Shown here one piece after another: positions 45,547 through 56,532 of a stretch of DNA of 64,000 nucleotides. A program made the translations under genes and the position numbers. Where the stretch lies: assembly GCA_030789695.1 (NCBI GenBank), contig CM061141.1, positions 321,100,452-321,164,451 on the forward strand, in the 5' to 3' direction. A model generated the notes under the pieces. The model was not told where the DNA came from. It saw nothing but the letters and a program-made list of their open reading frames with translations, and did no database searches. Every line of letters starts with the position of its first letter. Position 1 is the stretch's first letter. The stretch comes from Scilla litardierei (Eukaryota; Streptophyta; Magnoliopsida; Asparagales; Asparagaceae).

Positions 45547-47243
45547 AAATCCCCCAAGCTTGGCTATTACTCGTCCTCGAGGAAGACGAATAATCGATAT
45601 GCCGGGAGGAAAACAAAAGGAAATAAGAAAATGAAAATAGGAAGAGATGAGAAGTAAAAAGATAGGAGAATAGAGGTGAGGGGAGAGTGCTAGGGATGAT
45701 CGGTCAGATCTTAGGCTTAATTAGTACATCACGATGCTCTGAATGATATACACACATGATGCTAGCAATTTCTAGTTTTACAAATCATATGACTAGCATG
45801 CAATACAGGCAAAGGATAGGGATCTACTGAAATAATGGCATCAAATCATATCAATCTCATGCAATCCCTAGAGTCTAATATAAAGAAGTTGGCAACGCCC
45901 TTTTCAATCACAGATACACGAGGAGCATAAAGAAATCACACAACTTGCAATAGGGAAGAGAAAAAGTCATACCATTCAGATATTCATTTCGATTCATGAA
46001 AAATGTCCAAAAACTAAAGCAATTCGTAAAGTTTAGGTATTATTAAATCTCTCCGTTATGCACCGTCTCCACTCTAATGTCAAGCTCACTTATGTGATCT
46101 GTTGGTTTACCCCCCAAGCTTAGCTTGAGGCACCACATCTAGGAATATGATATGAAATTTTTCTTTTTCTTCTCAGTATAAATGATAGCTTCTAATGAAA
46201 TGATACAAAACGGTATTTATTCATTTTCTTTCTTTTTCTTTTCTTTTTCACATATGAATATATACACATTTTTTTCTTCTCTCTTTTTTTTCTTTTTTTT
46301 CATTTAGAAGCTATACTTTTTTCCTTTTTGGGTTTGGGAAGTGAGATGCGGTAAAGATAGCTATGGGGGTGTAACCAACTGATATGTAGAGATATAAATA
46401 GATATGTGAAGAGGGAAAAATAGTAAGACTCTCGGTTCACTCATAAGAGGGTGCACAACGGTTCGATAAAATAATACTCTAACTAAACTCATAGATATCA
46501 TGGATATTTTCATTCCTCTAAACAAATACTGAAAAGGCATGCAGTAATAGGCATAATATCAGCAGGCATGCAAACAGAAGTGACTGAGTAAAAACAGATG
46601 CTTCAAGTGTTCTAGTGATGCGTGAACCTAGGTGCATTATCCAACATAGTTCATACTAGATACTAATTCATGCATTCGATTTTCAATTCATTTTAAGCAT
46701 TAAATCAGATAGATCGGCAATAGAAACACACGCATATAGATACTAAAACTGAAATTCACCCTAATAGCATGTCAACGAAAGTGAGCATCGTAAAAGACTA
46801 ATAAAGCCAGGAGAGATATCATCATGTGGAACATCCCTAGCAAATAAAGAGATAAAGGCGGAGAAAAGAGGAAAATAAAGAAAAAGAAATGCATGCATGG
46901 TGAAAAATAGAAAATATGATGCAAAACGAGAAAAAAGCGACGTGGAAAAACGGTGAAAAAGGGAAATAAAAACTGAAATAAGGGAGGAAAATATAAAAGA
47001 AAAAAAGAAAAACAAAAATAAAAGCGGTAGCGCTCATTCCTCTAAAGGGGTCGGGTGTGAGGGGGTATATAAACTAAAAACTATGCAAAAAGGAGAAATA
47101 AAAATAAAAACATGGAATGATGCAATGCTGAATGCAATATGATGCATGGGTGGCTCCTCCCCCAAGCTATGTAAGTGTAAGGACCCGAAAAGACAGATGG
47201 GCTCAGTATAAATAGGGGGAGGCAAAAACTGGTATGGACGACA
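45547..47243 (-). other. Element F 3' untranslated region, copy 2
   Basis: It is collinear with 42860-44621, with PPT at 45547-45560 and PPT-like tracts at 46108-46119 and 47159-47167. About 64 bp are deleted near 47040. Confidence 0.75.
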
Positions 47244-47555
47244 TCAAGCAGAGGCATCACCCTCTGGGGGTGGTGATGGGTCCCTCTGTTGTGGAACAGG
47301 AGTGGTAGGTGGAAGATCTGGCTGGAAGTCATGAGGTGGGATGGTGGTGAGAGCAACAGTGGCAGTGGAGGGCTAAGCAGGAAGTAATACTAGGGCAGAC
47401 AGGGGATCTAATGTGACAGCCGACTCAGAAGTGATAGAAACAGGATCTGCAATAGCCTGAGAAAGTGAAGCACAGAGTGGTGCAGAGGGGGGTCACAGTG
47501 TCTGGCCTGGGTGGCGGAGCGTGTGCAAGAATAACAGGAGGCGGGCCACGGTATC
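47244..47555 (-). pseudogene. Element F accessory ORF, C-terminal end, adjoining element E
   Basis: It is the same sequence as 44622-44934. The last five bases, GTATC (47551-47555), are the target duplication of element E. Across E the frame joins directly to ...TSIIDLLRY at 53160, so this is the true 3' exon of the interrupted ORF. Confidence 0.7.
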
Positions 47556-49073
47556 TGATTCGGGTTGAATATTGCTTATTTAACCTCTCATCTAGTAATA
47601 TTTTGTGTTTATATGATGCTAAATTGGTCTCTAATATGTTCGTATTTTGTACACCATCATTTCCTAGAGAAATCACCTTATTCTAGCACAAAACAGTAAT
47701 TAACTCAGTATTTCTGCACTTTTTATATTTTTCATGGCTTGGTCTCGATCTCACGATTCCAACGACTAATTTATTTGTATTTTTCTGAGATCTGTGCTAA
47801 TTACTGTGTATTTTTGAATGCAGAATACAAATTAAATGAGAAATACGCAAGAAATACTCTCAAAATATGCCCGCACGAATCTTGGCGGCCACGCGGCAGC
47901 ATCTCTCTCAACTATCCGCGCCTCATCCTACGGCTTCAGCAAATGCGGGCTACGTGGCAATATAAATGCCGTTGGATCTCAATCAAACAGTGCGTAAGAG
48001 CTGCTCTCGAGTTCGAATTTCATTCGACGTGGCGTGAATCCGTTGAGTTGCCGCCTAATTGAACGGACCAAGCAGCGGTTGATGCGGCGTCATTGTGATC
48101 GTTGGATGATGATCCAACGGTCCATCTCAAAGCGGGAATCGGTGAATAAGGCGGGCGACGAGGCGATCCATGAGCCGTCCGATCAAAATCCTGCGGCTGA
48201 GATCTACCCCGATGCGATCTCAAAGACGAAGCGGAGCGCGCGATCTGGGAGCTACGTGGCTTCATCCGGGACGCTATCGTTTGATCGGACGGTCGATAAC
48301 AGAGAAGCTCGGAAGCGGATGCGGGCGAAGCGCGGGGTTTAAAGACATGTGGCCTCCTCTAGTGCGATCCCGCACGGATGAGCGGCTGAGATTTGCGCCG
48401 CTCGCGGAGCGGGTTTGGGTGCGATTTGGGTGCGGTTTTGAACCCAATAAGCAACTTAGGCCCGAAATGTTCTTATAAAAGGTATTTCTAGGGGTTTTGA
48501 GAGGTATTCTAGGCGTATTTGGGCGATTTTGGAGCCGATTTTTGCAGCAATTTCCTGAGAATACAGAGAGCAACATGGGCTATTTTTCAGAGAGTTTTTA
48601 GAGGAAGAAGAAGGGTTTTCTTAGGCTAAAAGCGAGCGTATTTGGTGATATCTCTTGAACTCTATTGCGTATTTTGAACTCTATTTACTTGTATTGCTTG
48701 GAACCATGTTTAATGTGATGAAATTCTTAGTTATTTTCAGTATGTGTGGCTAAATTTTCATTGTGCATGGTATGGTGTAGTTAGGAGATATGATTTGTAT
48801 TTGCTTGGTAGAATCTTTGTGCTAAATTGTTAACGTTGATAAAGTTGTAATCTTTATTTTAAAATCATCTTTTTCATCTTCCAAAAGAATGTGATTGAGT
48901 TGATGATCACCCCACAAGGGTGAGTTTTGATCTCCCCAAAAGGGAGTTTCATATCTATATTTAAAAGCTTATAACTTTAGCAACGATCGTATTCGATATT
49001 TTGCTTTAATCCCCACAAGGATATCCTCCGATGAATTGCTCTCAAAAAGAGAATTCATTGATTTATATTTAAT
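47556..49073 (+). repeat. Element E 5' LTR, 3' end deleted
   Basis: It is collinear with 51341-52853. TATA is TTATAAAAGG (48474-48480). The U3 has CGTTGGATGATGATCCAACG (8-bp inverted repeat, 48099-48118). About 300 bp of LTR end are missing. Confidence 0.9.
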
Positions 49074-49988
49074 TGATTTATACCTTCATTTGGATATGTT
49101 TACATTTTGGTTTCAATGGATTATGTTTCTAAATGGGTGGAAGCTATTTCTTGCAGGTCGAATGACACTTTAGTTGTGCTCAAGTTCCTCAAAGAGAACA
49201 TTTTCTCTACATTTGGAGTGCCCAAAGCCTTGATCAGTGACGGAGGGTCCCATTTTTGCAACCGCATGTTCGCTAAGCTAATGAAGAGGTTTGGGGTCAC
49301 GCACAAAGTCTCTACTCCATATCACCCCAAACCAATGGTCAAGCAAAGCTGGCGAATAGAGAGATCAAAGGCATTTTAAAGAAGACGGTGAATCCTTCTA
49401 GGAAAGATTGGAGCTTGCACTTACCTGAAGCTTTGTGGGCATACAGGACGGCCTACAGGACGGCCTACAAAACAATTTTGGAGATGTCACCTTACCGCCT
49501 TGTCTTTGGAAAGTCTTGTCACTTACAGGACGGCCTACAAAACAATTTTGGAGATGTCATCTTACCGCCTTGTCTTTGGGAAGTCTTGTCACTTATCTGT
49601 AGAATTAGAGCATAGATCCTATTGGGCTATTAAGAAATTAAATTTTGATACTGATTCATCTTTTGCTTCTCGCAGGTTACAACTGTTGGAGTTAGAGGAG
49701 CTAAGCAGAAATGCCTATGACAATGCCAAAATATCAAAAGATAGAATGAAATCCGTCCACGACATGATGATCCTAAGGAGGGAGTTCACCCCAGGCCAAA
49801 AATTTCTTCTATACAATTCCAGGCTGCACATATTTCCTGGGAAGCTTCGCTCTAGGTGGTTTGGACCTTTCACAGTTAAAGAAGTTTTCCCACATGGCGC
49901 AGTGTTATTGCCTAATGAAAAAGACGGGAGTGAGTTCAAGGTAAATGGCCAAATATTGAAGCATTTTCACGAGCCTTGGACCAAGTAA
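49074..49988 (+). pseudogene. Element E integrase, C-terminal two thirds, frameshifted
   Basis: YILVSMDYVSKWVEAI (first catalytic D at 49119) and FGVPKALISDGGSHF (second D) are in one frame. A base lost in the CCCC run near 49325 (TPYHPK...) moves the third catalytic segment (E of the AELANREIK type) into another frame. Then [14 protein letters not shown] leads into a 12-bp and a 70-bp tandem duplication (49443-49466; 49455-49524 and 49525-49594), the latter shifting frame again. The C-terminal domain [40 protein letters not shown] and [11 protein letters not shown] is intact to the stop at 49988. The zinc-binding N-terminus is deleted. Confidence 0.88.
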
Positions 49989-51340
49989 GCGAGCACCATG
50001 GACCTCACAGACCCACCTTCGGGTGGCAACTAATCAGGTGTGTTCGTTCCATTATTCCATCTTCCTAACATTAAGGACAATGTTTATTTTAAGTTGGGGG
50101 GAGGGTATAAACTTTTAGGATTTTTCTTTTTCTTTTTCTTTTAAGATTTCTTTTTAGTTAGTTCCCTTTTTGCAAAAAAAGAAATTTGAGTCAAGTTATA
50201 TCACCAATACTTATTTTTCCTAGAGATGAACCTCATGTGATGAAAAGTCTCGAAAGCTATTCACCACCGTACACATGTAATTTATTTTCCTCCACCACTA
50301 GTGTTAAATATTTCAGTCTCATTTGACATGTATGTTAGTACTCGTGGTAAATTCCTATTGATATTTCTCCACGGTGGGATTGATTGAAGACTTAATGAAT
50401 CTAGAAATTATGAACTAGCAAATAGTATGCTTTCAATGGAACACACCAAGGTTCATGCACCATTAGTTCACAAAATAACTGGAGCATTGCTTTTTATCTC
50501 GTATTCATTGCTATTTGCATGTTTTGTGTGATTTTGGATAGAAAGTATACGCTGTCTTTTGAAATGATTAGGATAACCCATTCTTGTGAAAGAATTAAGA
50601 AGAGGAGGCTATCTTGCTAAGTTATGTATGCACACACAAAAGAGAAAAGGAGAAACAAATGAAGAAAAAAATGAATAAGTGTGTCACTAAAATAAATAAC
50701 TTGGTTGGCTCGAGTAGTACAGTCCGAGGGGTCCTTTTTGGCCTAATGCCCTATTATCGTCTGATTTGGGAGCCATTGACTGGAAACCGACTCATTTGAT
50801 AAAGCGATCCAAGTTATACATTTTTCTGCGAATGTTGCTTGATGCGCGTTACGCGGAACTAATAAAGAGAGAAAGAAAATAGAGAATAAGTGTGCATAAC
50901 TAGCAAGGCAAGAGAACTTCCAAAGCTTAAAGAAAGCACAATATATGGTGTGATTTCCTATGAATGAAGATTGACGTGTGTATGATTTGATACTATTCTA
51001 TTCCTTATGCTTGCTTTGCATGAAACATCTACGCTCCAAGTTAGAATCTTTGATTTAAAGGTGTGAGCCATTGATTTTGTATATTATGAGCTATGGAGTA
51101 ATGGATAGTGAAGTTAGGTCGATTTTATAACCATTTGAGAAATACTTGTTCTTCATCTTTAAACCCACGAGTACCATTATTTTATGAGAATGAAATCTTG
51201 ACATTAGTGTGTGGTCATTTCTTTTGTCGTTGTAGTATGGTGGTGAGTGATTCGAGATCTGACAAGGTGATTTAGGTGTTTATTTGATATCATTTTTCGC
51301 TCACTTTGCTAGAGACTAGCAAAACGCTAGTTGGAGGGAG
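49989..51340 (+). other. Element E 3' untranslated region and PPT
   Basis: It starts with the block AAGGACAATGTTTATTTTAAG and GGGGGGAGGG (50068-50105), then a non-coding stretch. It ends with PPT GTTGGAGGGAG (51330-51340) touching the LTR. Confidence 0.8.
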
Positions 51341-53154
51341 TGATTCGGGTTGAATATTGCTTATTTAACCTCTCATCTAGTAATATTTTGTGCTTATATG
51401 ATGCTAAATTGGTCTCTAATATGTTCGTATTTTGTACACCATCATTTACTAGAGAAATCACCTTATTCTAGCACAAAAAAGCAATTAACTAAGTATTTCT
51501 GCACTTTTTATATTTTTTATGGCTTGGTCTCGATCTCACGATTCCAACGACTATTTATTTGTATTTTTCTGAGATCTGTGCTAATTACTGTGTATTTTTG
51601 AATGCAGAATACAAATTAAATGAGAAATACGCAAGAAATACTCTCAAAATACGCCCGCACGAATCTTGGCGGCCACACGGCAGCATCTCAACCATACGCG
51701 CCTCGTCCTACGGCTTCAGCAAATGCGGGCTACGTGGCAATATAAATGCCGTCGGATCTCAATCCAACGGTGCGTAAGAGCTGCTCTCGAGTTCGAATTT
51801 CATGCGACGTGGCGCGAATCCGTTGAGTTGCCGCCTCATCGAATGGACCAAGCAGCGGGCGATGCGGCGTCGTTGTGATCATTGGATGATGATCCAACGT
51901 TCCATCTCGAAGCGGGAATCAGTGAATAAGGCGGGCGACAAGGCGATCCATGAGCCGTCCGATCAAAATCATATGGCTGAGATCTACCCCGATGCGATCT
52001 CGGAGACGAAGCGGAGCGTGCGATCTGGGAGCTACGTGGCTTCATCCGGGCCGCTATCGTTCGATCAGACGGTCGATAACGATGAAGCTCAGAAGCGGAT
52101 GCAGGCGAAGCGCGGGTTTTAAAGCACACGTGGCCTCCTCTAGTGCAATCCCGCACGGATGAGCGGCTGAGGTTTGCGCCGCTCGCGGAGCGGTTTTGGG
52201 TGCGATTTGGGTGCGGTTTTGAACCCAATAAGCAACTTAGACCCGAAATGTTCTTATAAAAGGTATTTCTAGGGTTTTTGAGAGGTATTCTAGGCGTATT
52301 TGGGCGATTTGAAGCCGATTTTTGCAACAATTTCCTGAGAATATAGAGAGCAACCTGGGCTATTTTTCAGAGAGTTTTTAGAGGAAGAAGAATGGTTTTC
52401 TTAGGCTAAAAGCGAGTGTATTTGGTGATATCTCTTGAACTCTATTGCGTATTTTGAACTCTATTTACTTGTATTGCTTGGAACCATGTTTAATGTGATG
52501 AAATTCTTAGTTATTTTCAGTATGTGTGGCTAAATTTTCATTGTGCATGATATGGTGTAGTTAGGAGATATGATTTATATTTGCTTGGTTGAATTTTTGT
52601 GCTAAATTGTTAACATTGATAAAATTGTAATATTTATTTTAAAATCATCTTTTTCATCTTCCAAAAGAATGTGATTGAGTTGATGATCGCACCACAAGGG
52701 TGAGTTTTGATCTCCCCAAAAGGGAGTTTCATATCTATATTTAAAAGATTATAACTTTAGTAACGATTGTATTCGATATTTTGCTTTAATCCCCACAAGG
52801 GTATCCTCCGATGAATTGCTCTCAAAAAGAGAATTCATTGAGTTATATTTAATCAACCAAGTTAATACAAATCATGGATCCTAATGAACTCATACCATGT
52901 GCATGCTTCTCATAGATATTTTCATACACGAAACTTTCTTGCTTGTATTGTTCACGTACTAAAAACCACGACCAAACCCCATTTAAACCATCGTCATCAT
53001 AAGTGGTTAGTCTCTTTACGTTGAATTTCTATTTGATTTAAGCTTTGTGGTTGCAACAGATTTTCTCCCGAGGATTCGACATCTAGACTCCCAGATCTAT
53101 ATTACTTGCACGGACTCTTTCGCTTGAGAGAAGCACATTTTTGGGCCATAAGCA
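51341..53154 (+). repeat. Element E 3' LTR, complete (1814 bp)
   Basis: TGATTCGGG...ATAAGCA, followed by TSD GTATC. TATA is at 52255-52260. The U5 end shows GAGGATTCGACATCTAGACTCC, shared with the E-family LTR at 14152-16150. Confidence 0.92.
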
Positions 53155-55163
53155 GTATCGAAGCAGATCTATAATAGAAGTCAGGTCCGACTCGACTCTA
53201 GATCGGTGTGTCACCATCGAGCGTACAAAGTCCTCGAAATCCCGTCGTAAGAGGGAAGTCGACTCCTCTAACACGGTCTGGCAAGCGTCTGAAGTACGCG
53301 AGTCGGGCGGAGGGCGAGGAATGAGTCTGTGAGTCACCACTCTAGTGAATCGGTCCTGTGCAGCTGAGGCACGGTGCCGAGCGTGGAAGGTAGGAGATGG
53401 TGAGCTAGACGGTAAATTAGAGGTGGCAGAAGAAAGAGCTTTTGTTGACACAGAGGTGTGGACAGACGTCGAGACAGACTCCGTGAAAATGGCCACGTGT
53501 GAGGAGGAAGTGGAGCCAGAAAGTGGAATGTGTGGACCTAAAGAGATAGAAACTGATGCTATAAGGTCCGAAAGAGGTGGGAGGGTGGGGTCTGGGTCGT
53601 GCACGGGAGAATCATGATCTATGGGGTCGTCAGCAAAAGGTAAATCGTGCCCTCTGGCACCGATACAGTGGTCAAAGAGATCTGAGTCTAGGGGCAAGAG
53701 GTGGGGACAGTCTCCAAAGACTCGACGGTGGTGGATACGGTGGATACAACGGTGGTGTAAGAAATGGCTCTGGGAGATGATGGGTGTACTGGTGGCACTG
53801 GGAGGCCGGTAACTAATGCAGCAATGTCATGTAACTCGAACACCGGGGAGCGTGGGACCGGGTCATTGGCAGGTGCCTCGACCGGTGCTCTGGGGGGGGC
53901 TCGAGTTTGTGTATGGGAGAGAGTGGGAAGACCTGAGTAATCATCCAGTCAAGCTGGATGGCCGGGATGTGCATGAGGTAAGCGGTGGGGAGAACCATAT
54001 GGGCGATATGGTGGGTGCCTATGAGATATAGTCAGTGACGATCCCCATGTGGTCGAATAATATGCATATGCTTGAGCACGCCAATAGTCAAGCATGTCGG
54101 GCCAACCGGTCGGGTAAGGTCGGCAGGAAGGTGAATATCATGCATCCTAGCAAAAATGGTGAAGAAACCACCACAGTAAATATCGGTGGCGAAGTAGGTA
54201 GTGGCTGTCTAGTAAAGGCGGTGACACAACCAGTAGACTGCGTCGGATAGCATGAAGGGTCGTATGGAGCCGTCAGGGTGAAATCGAAGAGGCCGGGTCA
54301 TACCCATAAGATGGGTAAGCTCAGGGATGGACATGGTCCCAACCTCAGGCCTGTAAAAGAGGGTGGAAGCTAACTACCTCTGGACATAACGAAGGTATGG
54401 ATGCACAATGCATGATGCCTTCGCCCGACTAGGGCGATAGTGAGAAATGCCAGAAATACGCTCCCAAAACTCTTGAGAATCAAAAGAGTCAACGTCAAAG
54501 AGCGGAGAAAAGGCTGCTCTGGGCTCGGGTACGGCAGGGAAGTGGAAGTACTCCCGGATCATGGCAAAGGTGATAGTGCAGTCGTGGTCCATGAGGCGGA
54601 AGGTGATGTCGTCACCAGCTGGGGTGAGAGCAAGGGATCAGAGACCCTCGAGTGCTATGTGGGAGTAGGTGGGAGCATGCACACCGAGGAAGCAGTCGAT
54701 ACCGATCGCTCGGTAGAGGTGATGAACTCCATGTAGGAGTCCGAGAGATCTAAGTGCGGGCACGTCTATGAACACGGTAGGGACGAGACGGTGCTAAGAG
54801 AGCCTAACAAATCGCTCTCGGTGTGTGTCGTCTCGGAACATGATGTCATATGTCCAGAGACGTACTGGCAGGGCATCCCTGGTGCCTACTAAGTATGGGG
54901 ATGATGAGGTAGAGGTGGTGGATAGTGCTGTGGTAGGGATATGATCCGCGGTAGAGGGGATAACGGTGGCCGTGACAGGTGTGGTGGTGGTGGGGATGGT
55001 AGTGGTGGTGGCGATAGCTGTGGTAGAGGGGGTGGTGGTAATGGAGGTAGTGGTGGATGTGGTGGTGTGTCGGGCACGACGCAGTGGTCGGGAAGAGGAG
55101 GCGCCAGACGAAGGCCTCTTCCCAGCGAACGGGGGGTGTGGTGGATCCGCGTGTGTGAACCAT
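53155..55163 (-). pseudogene. Element F accessory ORF, Athila ORF1-like (PF03078 type), decayed
   Basis: ATG 55163 gives MVHTRGSTTPP. A run of six G on + (55131-55136) then separates this from the frame KRPSSGASSSRP and a threonine-rich linker (54980-55080) ending DALPVRLWTYDIMF. After a stop, 54592-54374 encodes FSPLFDVDSFDSQEFWERISG and SRAKASCIVHPYLRYVQR, then TLFYRPEVGTMSIPELTHLMGM, GGFFTIFARM and AYLMHIPAIQLDWMI, the recognisable Athila ORF1 core. The C part (53697-53155) is S/P-rich with a short coiled coil (RRDFEDFVRSMVTHRSRVESDL). Several stops and shifts are present. Element E splits it at GTATC; the tail is at 47555-47244. In Athila this ORF is gag-like; here a separate gag lies upstream (57551). 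Confidence 0.75.
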
Positions 55164-56532
55164 CGTGTCTACGGTATATAAAATAAAAGAGGGAACTGGT
55201 GTACCGTATATGCGGGAGATGCGAGCGATGCGAGTGCCTAGAGCTCCCCCAAGCTAGTCCTTGTAGTCTGTGATGACGTAGGCGACGAACACCTGTGAGA
55301 GAAACAAATGAAAATGTCAAAATAGGCAATTAAAAATGGGGAATAGGCTGAACTGGGGTTGCTCGATCGAGCAGTGGTACTGCTCGGTCCGAGTCGTTCT
55401 ACTCGGTGAGGGGGTTGGCCGAGCATATTGGTGCTCGGTCCGTGCCCTAGGGCACAAGTGATCGGAATTTGGCGGAGGGGGGGGGGCTTTGGGGCGATCC
55501 GATGGGAGAGGGAGAGGGGGCAAGGGGGGTTTAAAGAGGGGGGTGGGTTTTTTTTGGGAGAGCGGGTCGGAGGCACCATCGGCGACGGTGGCGCCGTCGA
55601 CGGTGCCGTCCGACTAAAGAGGTCGAAAGGGGGGAAAGAGAGAGGAGGGGGTGGAGAGATAGAGAGAGAGAGAAAGAGAGCGATAGGGGGAGAGCTGCTG
55701 ACCGGAGTAGGGCGGTGCGGTCGGCGGCGCCGGCGGCGGTGTGGGAGGAGGAAGACGGCGCGGGTGGCGGGGGTTTGAACGAGTAGGGGGAGAGATGAAG
55801 CTTGTGGGAAAGTTTGTGAGGGTAAGAAAATTTTAGAGGAGGTAAAAAGTTTTTATCGATGGAGATAAAGTCGAAGCGGGTTGCGGTTAAAAACCCAACC
55901 TGACTCGGTCCGAGCAGCTACACTGCTCGACCAAGCCGAACATCTGAAATTCAATAAATTTAGATGTAGTATACTCCTTTGTCTGCTCGACCGAGCAGCA
56001 TGCTGCTCGGTTCGCGTCGATTTCTACTCGTGCCAAGCCAATAATAATTAAGGCGTGTTGGTAGAGTGATGTTTTCTCCTCACATCCAAAAGCATGTAGT
56101 ACTCGGCCGAGCAATTGGTTGCTCGGGCAGAGTCTATTTCTGCTCGGGCCGAGCAGGAGGCTGCTCGGGCCATGTAGAAAGAAGATCTTCCCCTTCCTTT
56201 TTCGTGTCTGAACTGCTCGATCGAGCAGTGAAGCTGCTCGGTCAAGTCTTATGTGTCTCCTCTCTTCTCTTATTTTTCCTTGGTTTTCTCTCCAAATCTT
56301 CGAATCTGATGTTCTCCTCCAGCTTCCTTCCGTTTATAATGTCGATACGCATACCCCCACTTGTCCATCCTATACAAAAGACGAACACATCAAATTTTTC
56401 TGATTTTTATAGTTTATCTCGAAAAAATGAAAGAAAAGATAAGAAACTAAAAAAAATCCGAAATCTAAGAAATTGGGTTGCCTCCCAATAAGCGCTCGTT
56501 TTTAGTCGTGATCTCGAATTCCCTTAAATATA
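55164..56532 (-). other. Element F spacer between gag-protease and accessory ORF, with palindrome array
   Basis: GCTCGATCGAGC, GCTCGGTCCGAG and GCTCGGGCCGAGCAG motifs occur at 55359-55445 and 55903-56240, with the same core as LTR F. Between them is a GA/GGC-rich stretch (55480-55790) with a degenerate TATA-like CTCTTTAAACCCCCC (minus, 55525-55539). The block GCGCTTATTGGGAGGCAACCC (minus, 56475-56495) follows the gag-protease end. Confidence 0.65.

Larger units (their letters stand above)
42546..47555. repeat. 2.6-kb tandem duplication of element F 3' end plus start of LTR E
   Basis: 42546-45189 repeats at 45231-47810 with very high identity. The main difference is about 64 bp (44351-44414) missing in copy 2. 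The junction 45189-45230 joins base 255 of an E-family LTR to LTR F through a short filler carrying ACTTCCTCCAG, which also occurs in LTR F. So the duplication happened after E had inserted. Confidence 0.85.
47556..53154 (+). mobile_element. Element E: internally deleted Tat/Athila-like gypsy element
   Basis: The 5' LTR (47556) and 3' LTR (51341-53154) are direct repeats starting TGATTCGGG and the 3' LTR ends ATAAGCA. A perfect TSD GTATC lies at 47551-47555 and 53155-53159. The interior holds only the end of integrase and a 3' UTR with PPT. The 5' LTR end, primer site, gag, protease, RT and RNase H are deleted: LTR sequence passes straight into integrase at 49073/49074. It interrupts the accessory ORF of element F. 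Confidence 0.92.

Noticed and set aside
48034..48478. Overlapping + strand ORFs of about 100 codons (also at 51802-52162)
   Set aside because: They lie in the GC-rich U3 of LTR E, are open in several frames, and have no retroelement or host domain.
54889..55329. 146-codon minus ORF with His/Pro repeats
   Set aside because: It is a shifted reading of the threonine-rich linker of the Athila ORF1-like gene; the ACC repeat gives T, H or P depending on frame.
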